Source of the DNA: Metellina segmentata
Taxonomy: Eukaryota; Arthropoda; Arachnida; Araneae; Tetragnathidae
Assembly: GCA_947359465.1 (NCBI GenBank)
Contig: OX375877.1
Coordinates: forward strand, 23,695,235 to 23,759,234
Direction: 5' to 3'
Length of the DNA: 64,000 bases
A program made the translations under genes and the position numbers. Within the stretch, counting starts at the first letter, position 1; the number at the start of each line of letters is the position of its first letter. Below, piece after piece: positions 20,617-31,889 of this stretch. The notes beneath the pieces were generated by a model that saw only the letters and a list, made by a program, of their open reading frames with translations, was not told where the DNA came from and did no database searches.

Positions 20617-21251
20617 AATACAAATAGAAATACAAATATTGACGACCAGCTACAGGTTCAAGCCCTACAAGGCTGGTCCTTTGTTTATGAATTCTCCAAT
20701 TCCCACTGACTATCCAATTGTGTCTTAAATTCGTACACTCCCTTTGAATTAACTATATTTTCTGGCAACGCGTTCCAACTGTCTATTACCCTATTAAAGT
20801 AGTAGTTTTTCCTTAAATCCCGATTAAAATGTGTCTTATTCAATTTATACCCATGGTCCCTTGTTCTGTTATCCCTATTGAAATTTAAGCCCTCTGTGTC
20901 CCCTTGTTTTACAAACTTGAAAAGCTGAATCAAATCCCCCCTCCTTCTTCTTCTTTCCAGTTTATACATGTTTAGCTTACTTAAACGTTCATTATAGTCG
21001 ACATTTGCTAGCCCCTTTATTATTTTTGTAGCTCTGTGCTGAACCCTTTCAATTGATTCTATGTCCTTTCTCATATATGGAGCCCAGAATTGTACAGCAT
21101 ATTTTAGATGTGGTCTTACTAAACCCTTATATAATGGCAAGATTATATTCTTATCCCTTGAAGTTACAGTCTTTTTAATATACCCCAATAACCTATTAGC
21201 CTTTTTACCCGCAGCTGAACATTGGTGACCCATTTTAAAATCCCTGTGAAT
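20617..21251 (-). mobile_element. 5'-truncated CR1-like LINE copy (unit 1 only)
   Basis: A minus-strand LINE 3' end. It carries an uninterrupted reading frame from HRDFKMGHQCSAAGKKANRLL to a stop at 20685 (about 185 LINE codons), then a short 3' UTR with the CR1 end ATATTTGTATTTCTATTTG. The frame covers the region after the RT catalytic domain, so it is not autonomous. Unit 2 has the uninterrupted site (GTAAAATGGCGATGGGCATC at 40754), showing insertion after the unit 1/unit 2 split. It is much less decayed than the CR1 copies at 12412, 32026 and 62510. Confidence 0.85.
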
Positions 21252-21639
21252 GGGCATCAAAAGTTGGTGTTTCGGAACGCACCTAACAACTGGGATTTTG
21301 AGTTGTTCGCATTTGACTGCAAGTGGAATAATTTTTATTACGAACTAACAAAATATATTATTTTGTCATGCTTAGATTTGTTAATGACTTAAAATACATA
21401 ATATCCAGTTTTGATGTAAGTAAGCAATTGTTCAATGATTATACTTTTAACATACAAAGTCTATTAAAAAACTTGTTTGAGTTTATATGCTGCAGCTCTA
21501 ATCATTTGCAGTTCAGGATTGTGTCTAATGCAACAAAAAATGTCAGACACTAACGTATTGATAGAAACACATAAATTTTTGACACGAATTATGTCTTTTA
21601 AATCGATAACATGCTGTGGTGAATTAGAGCGACGGCAGA

Positions 21640-21860
21640 TGCAGCGGGCATCTTATTATATAAAACGCAAGGGTTCTGTGTTTCCGTGGCTATTAGAGAT
21701 TTGATTGGTTGTGTGACGTCACGAGTAGGCGGTATTTCTAATTGATTGGTTGTTTGATGACACGAGAGACGAAATATGAAAAATTATTACATGCGAAATC
21801 GCCATGGAAATAACTTTGTGTATAAAACAATTTCTGTACTCAGCTCATTGTTTTAAAAGT
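21640..21860 (+). promoter_or_regulatory. Promoter-like CCAAT/CRE/TATA cluster (unit 1)
   Basis: GATTGGTT (inverse CCAAT) at 21703 and near 21744 brackets a consensus TGACGTCA (21714-21721). TATAAAA follows at 21821-21827, with TCAGCTCATT about 20 bases on. Unit 2 keeps the CCAAT boxes but has TGATGTCA and no TATAAAA (41210-41340). No reading frame follows within the unit, which ends at 21938. Confidence 0.4.
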
Positions 21861-22029
21861 GTTGACCAAAAATTAAGTTTTGCAATAACATTAATTTTCC
21901 AATATTGCTAAAAAACAACACCATGCAAAAGCAAGGCAAGTTCCAGGTACGAGAAGGAGTGCAGTCATGACAGACCCAAGCAGAGTAGTAAAGCTCTAAT
22001 CCTGTTCTGAAATTTCATACTCCTTGTGT

Positions 22030-22490
22030 GTCCAATCTTGACCCTGTTGTTGTTTCTTATGCCTACACTAGCAGACCGGATTAGTGCCAGGCCCGTCAAA
22101 GACGGCAAGAGGTGAGGGGGGTGCGCCTTACGTGTTATTGAGCCCCATTGGGAGAAAGTCCGTCTTTGCTCGACATACATGACATATTCATTTTACAGGA
22201 TGGTCCCTTTCATACATCCATTCACTCACACGTATCGTAATTTAGATCCCAATCAGAGGCCGATAACCCCCTGATCAGGTACCCCCAGAGGTATTGATTT
22301 GGTATGGGAACATTGGGGACTTGGTTACCACGACCTATTGCGTGCCCCAGTCACCATTAGAGAACACGATGGTCTTTAGCTAGGTCGAAGCGCCGATCTC
22401 GCAATCATCAGAATTGCAGGCTCATCCGAGGACAGAACCCACAACCCTTCTGATGCGAGCCAGATGCTCTACTGACTGAGTTACCGCGGC
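22030..22490 (-). mobile_element. tRNA-derived SINE (unit 2)
   Basis: On the minus strand it begins GCCGCGGTAACTCAGTCAGT, then AGAGCATCTGGC and GGGTTCTGTCC, giving tRNA-like box A and box B. The body is about 455 bp, ending AACAACAACAGGG. Unit 1 has no insertion at the equivalent site (1815). There TGTCAACTCTTGAGCC is continuous, and diverged copies of that sequence flank the SINE (TCCAATCTTGACCCTG and TCAACTCTTGAGCCTAG), consistent with a target duplication. An open frame of 71 codons inside it is fortuitous. Confidence 0.7.
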
Positions 22491-23099
22491 TCAACTCTTG
22501 AGCCTAGCCAAAGCGATCCGTAATAGTTTGTGACCTTTACAATGAAGGGTTAATCCCTGGAACCAGCCTGATACGATAGATATGTCCAAAGTCTAGAAAG
22601 TATTATCAGGTTTATGTTTACATTGAAATCGTATCATCATTGAGTAGAACCGATTTTAACTAACTTTATCAACTCTAAAAAAATTGTAATTATAATCAGT
22701 GAAAATACAAGAATCAAAATTGAAAAATCCAAAATATTTAGTTTTTAGAGAACGTACTTCAAGTAGTTGTTTAGCAAACACGACAAACACCTGTGGCGTG
22801 CCAATCTTTGTGATAAGGTTTTCTGGTGGTAAATGATAAACTACAATGTGTTATTTTGCTACTTACTCAAAAGAACGCAACGCAATATATACTGTTTCAA
22901 AGTACAACTGTCATACAAATAGCAATTTTTATAAGATAAAAACGTGTAAATCAAGAATACCAATAAAATACAAATTAAATACTACTAAAAATAGTGCAAA
23001 GGCATAAATACTTTCAACTTAAAATTTAATATCTGAGTTAAACAATATTCCTAAAATTAGATAGTATTCAAATTTTAGCGCAATTCACATTAAAACATT

Positions 23100-24090
23100 T
23101 CTTGCTGGAGTTCCAAATTGTACAACAATTACATAGGAAGTTTAATAACTGAAGGCTCAGTTTTTATTTTGCAAGTCCTCACATTGCCATCTCTCCCAGG
23201 AAATAAATCAAGAATTCTAACCAATTTCCAAAACTTTCTGGGTAAGTGATCATCTTTTACCAAAATTATATCGATAACTTAAATTGGGGAATGTTGTTTT
23301 TAACCAAACTGGAATGAGCTGATCTTAAATGTAACAAATACTCATTTCTACACCTGGACCAAAAGGATCTCATTAATCTTTCTCGATAATTATATGCCTT
23401 TATCAATATTGTCCTAGAAGATATATTTTAATCAAGTGAAGTCTCACAGAGGGCAGCAAAGTTATTATTTTTCCTAAAGGAAAATGTACTGGGGTTAAAG
23501 CATTTGGCTCATCCGTGTCACTTCGAACATAGGAAATAGGCCGAGAGGTAATCATTTCTTCAATTTCGGAAAGGAGAGTTTGTAACTGTTTAATGGTCAG
23601 AAAGGACTCCTTCGCAGAGCTACTTTCACTGTAATCATCATGCATTCATAAAATCCGCCCCACCATGAGGCTCTTTCCACTACATACTTTTATTTTATGC
23701 CGTTAGAAGCATAACAATTTTTCACCTCCTGATGATTCATAACTGACCATATTTGTTTTAGCTCCAATTCAGCACGGTTAAATGTACTCGCATTGTCCGA
23801 TATCACCACTGAACAAAAGCTTCTTCGGGAAATGAAGCGTCGGAAGGCAAGAAGAGAGGTATCAGTCGACAGACTATCGACTAGTTCAAGATGGACACTT
23901 CTTGTCACTGGACAAGTTATCAAGTGAATATACTGTTTTGTATCACTATCTTTCACAAATAGAGCACCAGCACAATCATCACCGATAATCGAATATGGGG
24001 CTGATTGTTCCACTCGTTCATCTGGTAGTGGATCAACATGCTGGTCTCCTGGAAAAGAATTGAATCATTTGCAGAGAAAAATCAGAGCCG
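23100..24090 (-). pseudogene. BEL/Pao pol fragment: integrase and DUF5641 (unit 2)
   Basis: Same fragment as at 2445. The integrase start reads SIIGDDCAGALFVKDSDTKQ, where the catalytic VD is DD. SVVISDN is kept (23690-24013) and ALTPVHFPLGK lies in 23403-23645. The WWGGFYE region is deleted or shifted near 23640. The C-terminal domain is frame-broken and runs out near 23110 (PSVIKLPM). It is flanked on the right by the tRNA-like repeats (24277-24592). Confidence 0.8.
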
Positions 24091-24276
24091 GCATACCACT
24101 CTCCAAATTTCCAACACGTCAACTGGTGGGTAAGGTGTTAGCCTCTTAATGGGAAGTCTCCTGGTTCGAAACTTTTTTCAATGCATGGATATTTGTAAGC
24201 ATATGGTGTAGATTTGGCTGGTGCACCTTAAATATGTCGGGACGAAAGTCCTCACGTTGGGTTGGTGTGGAAGTTT

Positions 24277-24592
24277 GGAGAGTGGGGTGCCTGCTCTGGT
24301 GTTGCCTCATCATCTGACCATGGTTCAAAATTACGAAGTGTTGTCTTCGGATCCATCGGTTATGGATTGATCCCGGAAAGGCGTCAATAGTACGTTGTAT
24401 TGCTCTATGACAACGTTAATTAAAATTACAAAATTTCCACAATCACAAAGTCAACATAAGGACATTTGAGGCCACTCCAGATTTAACGTGCACCTACCCT
24501 ATTTGTACACGGTTGTCTTTCGTTGATTCGTACTCGCAATCCTTTGGTTGCTGAACCGTTGCTTTCCAACTGCGCTACCGCGGCAGGAAGCG
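24277..24592. repeat. Two tRNA-like SINE fragments (unit 2)
   Basis: Counterpart of 3535-3850: the CTGACCATGGTTCAAAAT segment on the plus strand and the GCGGTAGCGCAGTTGG head on the minus strand. Position and order are unchanged, so this pair predates the duplications. Confidence 0.4.
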
Positions 24593-24831
24593 CAGTGAGC
24601 AAACCCAATGAGCCTCCAAGCATACATAAAGCTTGAATCCTGAATTAAAAGTAATTGAGTTGTGATGAAACACACTTGGTTATGCTTCTATGGCCCAAGA
24701 CGATTCGCTAACCCGTTTGACCTTTACTTCCGAGGTCTAACAACAACGATTTTGCTCGCATGCTCAGTCTGCGCCAGGGGTATGCACACATGAGATCAAT
24801 GAGAGCCACATTTCGGTTTTTCATATATGTA

Positions 24832-26215
24832 CACTTCTGGCCACCCAAATTGCAACACCAAGAAAGACAAGAGATATCACAACAAAATTTATTTCGTAGA
24901 TAACATGTTGACCAAGTATCAAATTATTAAATTTATAGACTTCTGTGAAGTGTGGATCCTGCCAAAATCAGTAGCCAGAGCAGCCGCCATTGTTGGAGAT
25001 CACCGCTGCCACACGCCTCGGCATTGATTCAAAAAGACTTTGGATGTGTTCTTGGTGTATAGCAGACCAAGCAGCTTTCACACGTTGCCAAAGTTAATCT
25101 GGTGTGGCAGATGGGGATGTAATCTGGGTCAATCATTGAACAACCATGGACCACATGTTTTCTATTGGCGAAAAATCCGGAGAGCGATCTGGCCAGGGAA
25201 GCAATGCAATCTGTCGATTGACGAAGAACCCTTGGACAATGTGTGCCACGTGTGGTCACGCATTATCCTGTTGAAATATGGCTGTGGGCAAGCCCTGAAG
25301 GTAAGGAAGGACAACTTGCTCCAACGAATCGGAGATCTATCGCTGGCTGTTTAAAGTACCGGCAATGCGTACTAGAGGAGTGCGAGAGGGATATCCAATA
25401 CCGCCCTATACTATAATACCCGTTGCAGGACCAGTGTGGCGGTGCATAACGCAACTGTTCAGCATCCTCTCTTCACGTTGTCTCCAGACTCGAATCCGAC
25501 CATCGTGGAGTTGCAGACAGAAGCGTGACTCGTCAGTAAAGACAATTTCATTCCATTCTGCCGTCCACATCCTTCTTTCATCGCACCATTGGCGACGGAG
25601 ACGTCTGTTGTTCTGCGTCAAGAGTAGACGAAGCAATGGGCGTCTTGCAGACAGACCACTCTGCTGTAAACGGCGTCGAATGGTACGCGCAGACACTGGA
25701 TGGTGCGTTACAGACTGAATGTGCTGTGCTATAGTTCGTGATGTGGCTGAGCGATCCGTCACTGCCATACCCACAATATGCCTGTCATCACGTGAAGTGG
25801 TGTACTGAGGTGGATACGATCAAACACGTCGGTCCGTCGTACCCTCCTGCATCCAACGATCACATATCCGCATTACAGTTATTTGGTTTCGTGATAGGAT
25901 AAGAAATCCACTGAAAGATAATCCACAATCTCGGTAGGCCACTATCCTTCCTCTGTCGAACTCGGATACTTGATCAAAAGATGATTGCTGTTTTCTACGA
26001 GGTATAATTGATCGTTTGTTTGAAAAAAACACAATTGCCGTACTTGAAATCGTCGAAATCTCCAAGCCTTAAATAGTGCTTTGAAGTGGCGCCACATGCG
26101 CGTCTACGCAGAAATTCTAATCATTTGCATATCTCACCTCCGCTAATGCATGTTGTAAATTTCATATTATTTGCATGCTTTCTCCAGGGTGTTGCATTTA
26201 CGGTGGCCATCAGTG
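24832..26215 (-). mobile_element. Tc1-like DNA transposon (unit 2)
   Basis: 1384 bp with imperfect inverted ends: CACTTCTGGCCACCCAAATT at the left and, from the right, CACTGATGGCCACCGTAAAT. It is flanked by TA at the left and TG (a mutated TA) at the right. The empty site is preserved in unit 1: TATATG-TA-TTATAAAG near 4088 corresponds exactly to the flanks. The transposase is on the minus strand. Unit 3 has the same insertion. Confidence 0.9.
24968..26065 (-). pseudogene. Tc1-like transposase, broken (unit 2)
   Basis: The N-terminal paired-like helix-turn-helix region is FDRGRIVAYRDCGLSF (25820-26065). A second block is SARTIRRRLQQSGLSARRP and the first catalytic Asp VFTDESRFCLQLHDGR (25406-25774). 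The C-terminal end reads SMPRRVAAVISNNGGCSGY and stops at 24968. An intact protein of about 340 aa would cut and paste the element at TA sites. Stops and frame changes at about 25810 and 25405 inactivate it. Confidence 0.85.
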
Positions 26216-27592
26216 TGTTATAAAGAGACACACCATAGTTACAATTATACAGTACGCCACTGCATGGTCAGCACGTCGTTGCCCGTGAGTTTTTGTGGTT
26301 TCAGGTGTGACCACTGCTTACCCGAAAGAAGAAAGAACGGTGAAAAACCTATTAAATTCATTTTTAAATGTTCTACGTTGAATTTTAAAATTCACGCGAC
26401 TCATAAATTGCAAAATATTCAGTTTACCTGTGTGCCAAATCCCATTACAGTAAATGTCATAGATACGTCAGGACTACGGGCAAGAAACAAACAAACACTT
26501 AGTTATATAAAATTAGTGATTGAATAAACAAATTTAATTAATATGTTTATAAATTTTATTAACCTTAAATGCTATGTTAAGTACATAAAAAATATATAAT
26601 TAAGAAAAATTACTTATTGTGTCTATTACAAACTATTTATTTCAAAATTTTAATAGTAAAAATAAAATATTATAAAAATGTATTAAGTATAACATTTCAC
26701 GAAGACCTCCGGTCAAATCTCAATTGAACAAGATTCGTGCAAAAAGTTTTGAAACAATTAAAAATACTGGGTTTAAATTTAGTATAGGAGCCGCACTTTA
26801 CTGAAAGAAGAGCTGCATTTGCCCACCTCTAGCATAGAGGAACGTCAACTACTACAAAAGGACGTTGGATGTAACGAACTTCAAAGCTACCGAGTCGAAG
26901 CTTTTTCTTTTTTTTTTCACAAAGCACACGATTTTAAAGAAAATCCAAGTTTCACAGAACTTTTTTTAATAAACATATGGGGAAAAACGCTTATTTCTAT
27001 TATTTAACATAAAGTTTTGCATCAAAACATTAAAATTGCTACATAAACAGTGTATAACTCCTTGGTGCCTATTAGGCATATACGTCCCAGAGATCAGATT
27101 TCATACCCTATTGGGCCAATAAATCTCATTTTTGAATGAGTTCTTGGGTTTTCAGTGTTCTTAAGGAACTAGACAATAAAAATAAGACAAAGAAACCACT
27201 ATTAAAATTCATGATCCCCTTAGCTGAGTAACTAATAAATGTTGGATTGGAGAAAGTAAACACAAAAAGAACGCGAAAGTACGGTCGTCCTTTAAAAAGA
27301 GCAAAAACTTCGTTCAATGTAGGAGATCATCTTCCTGTTCAACAGCTCTGAGGAAACGATATAAGTACAGTTCATCAAGAGAAAGATAGAAACAAGAACA
27401 TTTACTATTTGTCAAATGTGTCAGGTTACACTTTGTAAAGACTGCTATACGTCATATCATACTTAACTTGTACTGTAAGAATACGATATTCGATGTCTTT
27501 CATTTCATTTTACTCTTTATACACATGCTGTGTAAAGTTATTATCACACTATCCTAGACGATTGTGACAAATAGTTCCATTGACAATTCGAT

Positions 27593-27609
27593 TGGGACAA
27601 ATTGTCCCA
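27593..27609. repeat. 17-bp perfect palindrome (unit 2)
   Basis: TGGGACAAATTGTCCCA, the counterpart of 6093-6109 and 54592-54608. It is unchanged in all three units although neighbouring bases vary (the upstream partial copy has ATTGTGACAAAT here). Confidence 0.8.
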
Positions 27610-27985
27610 GGATATTTGCAAGAAACGAGAAAAGTTAAAAACTCTAAACTCGTAGTACACTTCTTTACGCATGTCCAACATAAAATTAAACTACTTTTCA
27701 TAGTTCAATTTTAATCATGCAAAAGTTGGGTCGAAAGGTTTAAAAGGGATTTTGATACTACTATTTACAAAAGGTTCTATGGCAGATGCTACCTATTTCA
27801 CAGGTGCTTTTTGTGTGGTAACCACGTAAACTAAACAGCAGTTATTATGATTCGATAAACTTTGAAAATCTTCATTTCTCCCAGCTATTCTTAAGCAGCC
27901 TTTAAATCTTCGGTGAAATAACTGGCTTATAGAGGAAAAATCCAACGAAATTCTAAACTGATGATTTAGTTCATCATGGTATTAA

Positions 27986-28124
27986 GGCCTTGTTCACATA
28001 TGGAGTTTTCTAACTCGCGGTTTCAAAGTCAGATTTCCGTAAGTATTAAATTATGTTTTTTGGTTCCTCTATTTCAAGTTTCTATCTATGCAATCGTTAG
28101 AAAACGTTTCATATGAACAGGTCC
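27986..28124. mobile_element. Harbinger-like MITE, 139 bp (unit 2)
   Basis: Same site, length and TAA flanks as 6482-6620. Ends GGCCTTGTTCACA and, reverse-read, GGACCTGTTCATA (one change in the right terminal repeat). Confidence 0.75.
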
Positions 28125-28695
28125 TAATATTCAGCTAGTTTTATTTTTTTCATTCATGTGGTCCACTTTAAATAGACTGAGCGAAAAGGAATGTTATAAG
28201 TCTAGAAATGGAAAGTAAACATATCATGTCACGTGTCGTAATAGTATTAATAGTAACAACAAATTTATTATTTAGAAATAGAGTTTTAATGACTTATGAA
28301 TCTTCAAAAGTCTGATAGATTAAAACAAATAATGAATTGAAATTATACATATTATATCATTAATTCTGTATTCAGCATAAATTTCAAACTCCCTACTAAG
28401 AACAATTGAAATAAATACAATTGAACCCCTCCTTTTCTCCTCTTAAACAATAACGTTGATTTGCGTATAATAATGGATGGAGGCATTGTTACGTAGGCAT
28501 CGAAATTTCTAATTCATTGTTAATCCAAACATTGTTGCGCATGTAAAAAGTATTGTTTTAAAAAGATTTCGTCATTCATGCTCTATCTTTCGAACTGCTA
28601 ACTAGCGCATTTAAAGCTTTGATCAAGTGAGATAAATATACGTTTGATTAAAGATATTTTTTGTTGTAGAGGAACTTTCCGCTGCAATTTATTTA

Positions 28696-28894
28696 TAAAC
28701 AGTACTTTTCAGTACTATTTACGTCATTTTCATCGACGTTTCATATAAACAGTACTTTTCAGTGCTATTTTCGTCACTTCTAACGACGTTTTATTTACAA
28801 ACAGTACTTTTCAGTGCTACTTACGTCAATTTTACCGACGTTTTAAACGGAAAGTACCTTTCAGTGCTATTTACTCCAATTTCGTAATTGTCTT
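28696..28894 (+). promoter_or_regulatory. Four ~50-bp direct repeats upstream of the small gene (unit 2)
   Basis: Counterpart of 7194-7392, with the first AACAG at 28698 and exactly the same 211-base distance to the ATG as in unit 1. All four copies keep TCAGT here. The fourth copy is more diverged (GGAAAGTACCTTTCAGTGCT). Confidence 0.55.
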
Positions 28895-28908
28895 AATCAA
28901 CTCTCAAG

Positions 28909-29397
28909 ATGTTGGATTGGTTTGGAAAACAAATGTAAGTATTTTATCTAATCCTTATATTATCCTTTAATGTTTTTTATTTGTAGGCATTTTGGTGTAT
29001 GTTAACTTTACGTTTTACCATAAAATGTTGGTTTCAAATACATATAATGTGTCTCTTTTGTGTTTTGGAAAATTAATAAATACCAACCTACTATTTCAGA
29101 AGGAAGTTTCAAGAAAAAAGAATTAAGAAGAAACAGGCCAAAAAGGAGGCCAAAGAAAAGAAACAGCAGCCCTATGTGGAACGCGACTACCTCGCAGAAT
29201 GGAATGCAGAACATCCGGATGAATACATGGACTTGCGTCTCCGCACCATCGAAGACGAGATGGCAGAAAGGGCATTACTAGCTGCTACACAAGCTGTTGA
29301 CACACCATCTGCAGAGGATGCCACAGATCTCAACGGAGAAGATGAGGTTGACAACAATTGCTCAGACAATTTTGTCCTGACGTCTCAGTGGTACTAA
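28909..29397 (+). CDS. Two-exon small gene, 107 aa, unknown function (unit 2)
   Basis: Exon 1 is 28909-28934, intron 28935-29099 (165 nt, GTAAGT to TTTCAG) and exon 2 29100-29397, again 107 codons. Relative to unit 1 the protein differs at L31Q, V67A, Q68L, Q69L, V79S and D87N. Most of the dozen or so base differences in exon 2 change an amino acid, so constraint on the sequence is not obvious, yet no stop or indel has appeared. The intron differs by 4 bases in length. An AATAAA lies at 29830. Function unknown; no domain recognised. Confidence 0.65.
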
Positions 29398-30164
29398 GCA
29401 TCACTGAGAGTCACTGGAAAGAAAGCCTTCCTTCTAAACCGAATGGACTGAGGACTCGTCGATTCTCACCAAAATAATGTCATCGTTACAAGACTGGAAT
29501 GATTAATACTTCACACCTTTTTGGCATTACAAATCAAAACTAAGAATAATCAGACAATCCATGCTAAGATCATTTCCTTGGAAAGCAGAGGCATATTCAG
29601 CATAGTTTTAGAACCTCCATGAAGAAGAACCAACAAACCTACATTGAAATTTCGAAACTTTGCAGAAAAACTACACATAAAACGTTTCGACGAAAACTTT
29701 AAGAAGCTGATATTCAAATTTGATTCATCATTAATGTTATATATTGTAGCATCTGTATAATCACCTCTTTTACTTTCGTTATTAGAAAAACTAAAAAGCA
29801 CATTTCATGATATTTCGAATTTAAAACTCAATAAAAAAAAATATTTCCCTCCATTGTGTTTGTATTCATTGCTTCATTTTCATATATTTAAGATTATTTT
29901 TTTCTAGGGGAGAAGAACTCTACCATTTTGCCAAGATATAACAAAAATCAAAATTGTTCAGGCAACTTCACATTTATTTCAGGACCATAAATGTTCCCTT
30001 ACGAAACTTTTTTATAAAGTTTAATAAAACTCAATTGAAAAACAAAATTTCGTTTCTATTGAAAAAAATTCTAGAATATTTGTATAGAGAAATAACGAGC
30101 TCCGATTCTATAGAAATTTATTAGTATATAATTCTATAGAAAAGTAATATTGCGAAAAAAAAAC

Positions 30165-30432
30165 TAAAGTGTTTGTGGTTGAAGATTCAATGGTTAGGGT
30201 TTTGGGAGACATGGTAGGGCGTAAAAAGCGCAATTTTGCAAGGTGTTGCTTGCCAGGTGCCAGGGTCAAACATGTAGTTGAGGCAGTTAAGGCAGCTGTA
30301 GTTAAAGGGGAGAAAAAGGCAGTAGTGTGGGTGGGAACCAATGATGTAGAGAGGACCACTAATGTTGAGCTTAAGAGGGAAGCGGAAACACTTTTGAGAG
30401 GCATTACGTCTCATGGAGTAGAGGTTAATTAA
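30165..30432 (+). pseudogene. CR1-like LINE ORF1, SGNH-like part (unit 2)
   Basis: The frame reads VFVVEDSMVRVLGDMVGRKKR, then FARCCLPGARVKHVVEAV, AVVWVGTNDVERT and ITSHGVEVN. VVxGDSxVR and VGTND are the block I and block III motifs of SGNH/esterase-like domains found in CR1-family ORF1; here G of GDS is E. It lacks the zinc-finger start seen in unit 1 and is cut by the hAT element at its 3' side. Confidence 0.7.
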
Positions 30433-31604
30433 TAAGACTAATTTTAATACATTTGGTCAAATTGTTATTATCCGCAGCACATCCCCTCTGCTCTTTCAAC
30501 TGTGGAAATTGACTGAAATCCTGAATTTGTAACTGAGAGATGAACATATTTAATGTCATTTTAAATTAATTAATGCTATTTACTAAGCTAGGAAATAATT
30601 TCTTTTTGCCCTGTAGTGTCGAATTTAGTTAATTGAGACGGCTAGTAGATCAACTAAAAATGCCAATTCAAATAGTAAGTTGTTATCAAATAATAGAGTT
30701 ATTTCATCAGGAGAGTTCAATTTCCTGTTCTCAAAAATTAAAAATAGCATTTTTGAATTTCTAAAATCTACTTAGAACCTATCCTCTAGAAAGCCACCGC
30801 AGCTCACAATAAAGAAAAGGTTTCAAAGACATTAAAATTATAATCCATTCCTCTTACAAAAATGCTTATAACTGGATTACATCAACTATGTCCATTGATT
30901 CATCCAAAGCTAGAGAAAAGTCTTCCAGTTGTTGAAATACATACAGAGATAGTTCCACGATACATCTCGCATTAGTTTGCCTTGGTATAGGAATTTCGTC
31001 TGATTTTTTTTTCAATAGCTTTATTACCAAGATGGCGTGCAAATATTTGGAAACAGAACAGGTTTTTTTTTACCAATGCTAAAGCAATTTCATAGGACGT
31101 TTCTGTCATCGCCTCGTCTACACAACTGACATTAGGAAAAATATTTTGTCTTCTGATTTCTTCCCTTTTTTTAGTCAAATATTCTAAACGTAACTCCGAC
31201 ACGAGAACAAGTTTAATTTTTCCTTCTATGTTAGCCTGATGCTGTGTTTTATAGTGTTTATTAAAATCGTGTCTTCTATTACGTGAAAGAGTAGTTTCAC
31301 AAACAATGCAAAACACGATTTTCCTGATGGACTTGCTGTAAATAACTCATTTTCTTACTGTTCGTTAAATTCACTTTTTCTCTCATACTTTTTGCGCTTC
31401 TTTTTCTCTTTTTTTTTTGCACAGAGAAAAATAACAGGAAAATAAAAAAAAAACATTAAAAAGTACAAAAAATCTTGAAAAAGAACAAACAGATCAGAAG
31501 TACGTCTTAACACGCATAATATAAAATGCAAACTCAAAAAATTGCGACGAAATGTTTGTTTGAAATGCGAGTTTTTCGCATGCGCCACAGTTTGGCCACC
31601 CCTG
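30433..31604 (-). mobile_element. hAT element relic inside CR1 ORF1 (unit 2)
   Basis: The right terminus read on the minus strand is CAGGGGTGGCCAAACTGTGG. It carries the N-terminal zinc finger and, near 30480-30540, the FPQLKEHRG piece. A deletion at 30808 removes about 330 bp present in units 1 and 3. The CR1 ORF1 frame resumes directly after the terminus. Confidence 0.7.
30972..31430 (-). pseudogene. hAT transposase N-terminal zinc-finger fragment (unit 2)
   Basis: Minus strand: KKYERKSEFNEQ, a stop, ENELF, then FCIVCETTLSRNRRHDFNKH and YKTQHQANIEGK, a C2H2/BED-type finger, followed by SYEIALALVKK. This pattern matches the N-terminus of hAT proteins of the GTF2IRD2/FAM200/ZBED5 type. The DDE core is missing, so this is only a DNA-binding relic. 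Confidence 0.7.
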
Positions 31605-31804
31605 TGTTAGATAATGGGTGGTTAAATCAAAGGGCCAATAAGGGATTGTTAAGGGATTTGTGTGAGAGGGAGGAGGTTAGATTTTTAGATGTTCGGAAGG
31701 AGTGTAGGAGGGATTGGACAAGCAGGGACAATTTGCATTTAAGCCTGATAGGTAATAGGGAGGTTGGCAAGCGGGTTTTGAATATTATGGAGTCCAAAAA
31801 CTAG
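31605..31804 (+). pseudogene. CR1-like LINE ORF1, C-terminal part (unit 2)
   Basis: Continues ORF1 after the hAT terminus: LDNGWLNQRANKGLLRDLCE, then REEVRFLDVRKECRRDW and NLHLSLIGNREVGKRVLN to a stop. It has lost the KIN residues that unit 3 still has (a 9-base deletion). Confidence 0.7.
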
Positions 31805-31889
31805 AATACAAGCAGGGATGGGTAGGATATAGAGGGTTGACAGTACACAATAATTGCTTGGGAAAACTAACAGGGTCCAAATTACAGGA

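Larger units (their letters stand above)
1197..21938 (+). repeat. Large repeat unit 1
   Basis: This segment shares gene and transposon order, and long stretches of near-identical sequence, with 21939-41441 and with 46940-64000. Examples are 7080-7400 against 28570-28890 and 58690-59010. By eye, unit 1 differs from unit 2 by roughly 5 percent in a 290-base sample upstream of the small gene, and more elsewhere. It lacks the SINE, Tc1, DD41D and TTAA-element insertions found in the other units. It alone carries the LTR-tRNA-LTR insertion, the GA microsatellite and the short CR1 copy at 20617. Its right end joins unit 2 at a 4-bp AGTT microhomology. Confidence 0.9.
24775..26832. mobile_element. 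hAT-like non-autonomous element (unit 2), split by Tc1
   Basis: Left end CAGGGGTATGCACACATGAG and a decayed right end (GCCCACCTCTAG), the counterpart of 4035-5331. It is interrupted by the Tc1 element at 24832-26215. No transposase is encoded in the remaining sequence. Confidence 0.4.

Noticed and set aside
22441..22490. A functional tRNA gene
   Set aside because: Only the A- and B-box half resembles a tRNA; the acceptor stem does not close and it continues into a SINE body.
26171..26527. Open frame of 118 codons, longer at 53168
   Set aside because: It begins inside the Tc1 terminal repeat and runs through Helitron-like sequence; absent as a frame in unit 1.
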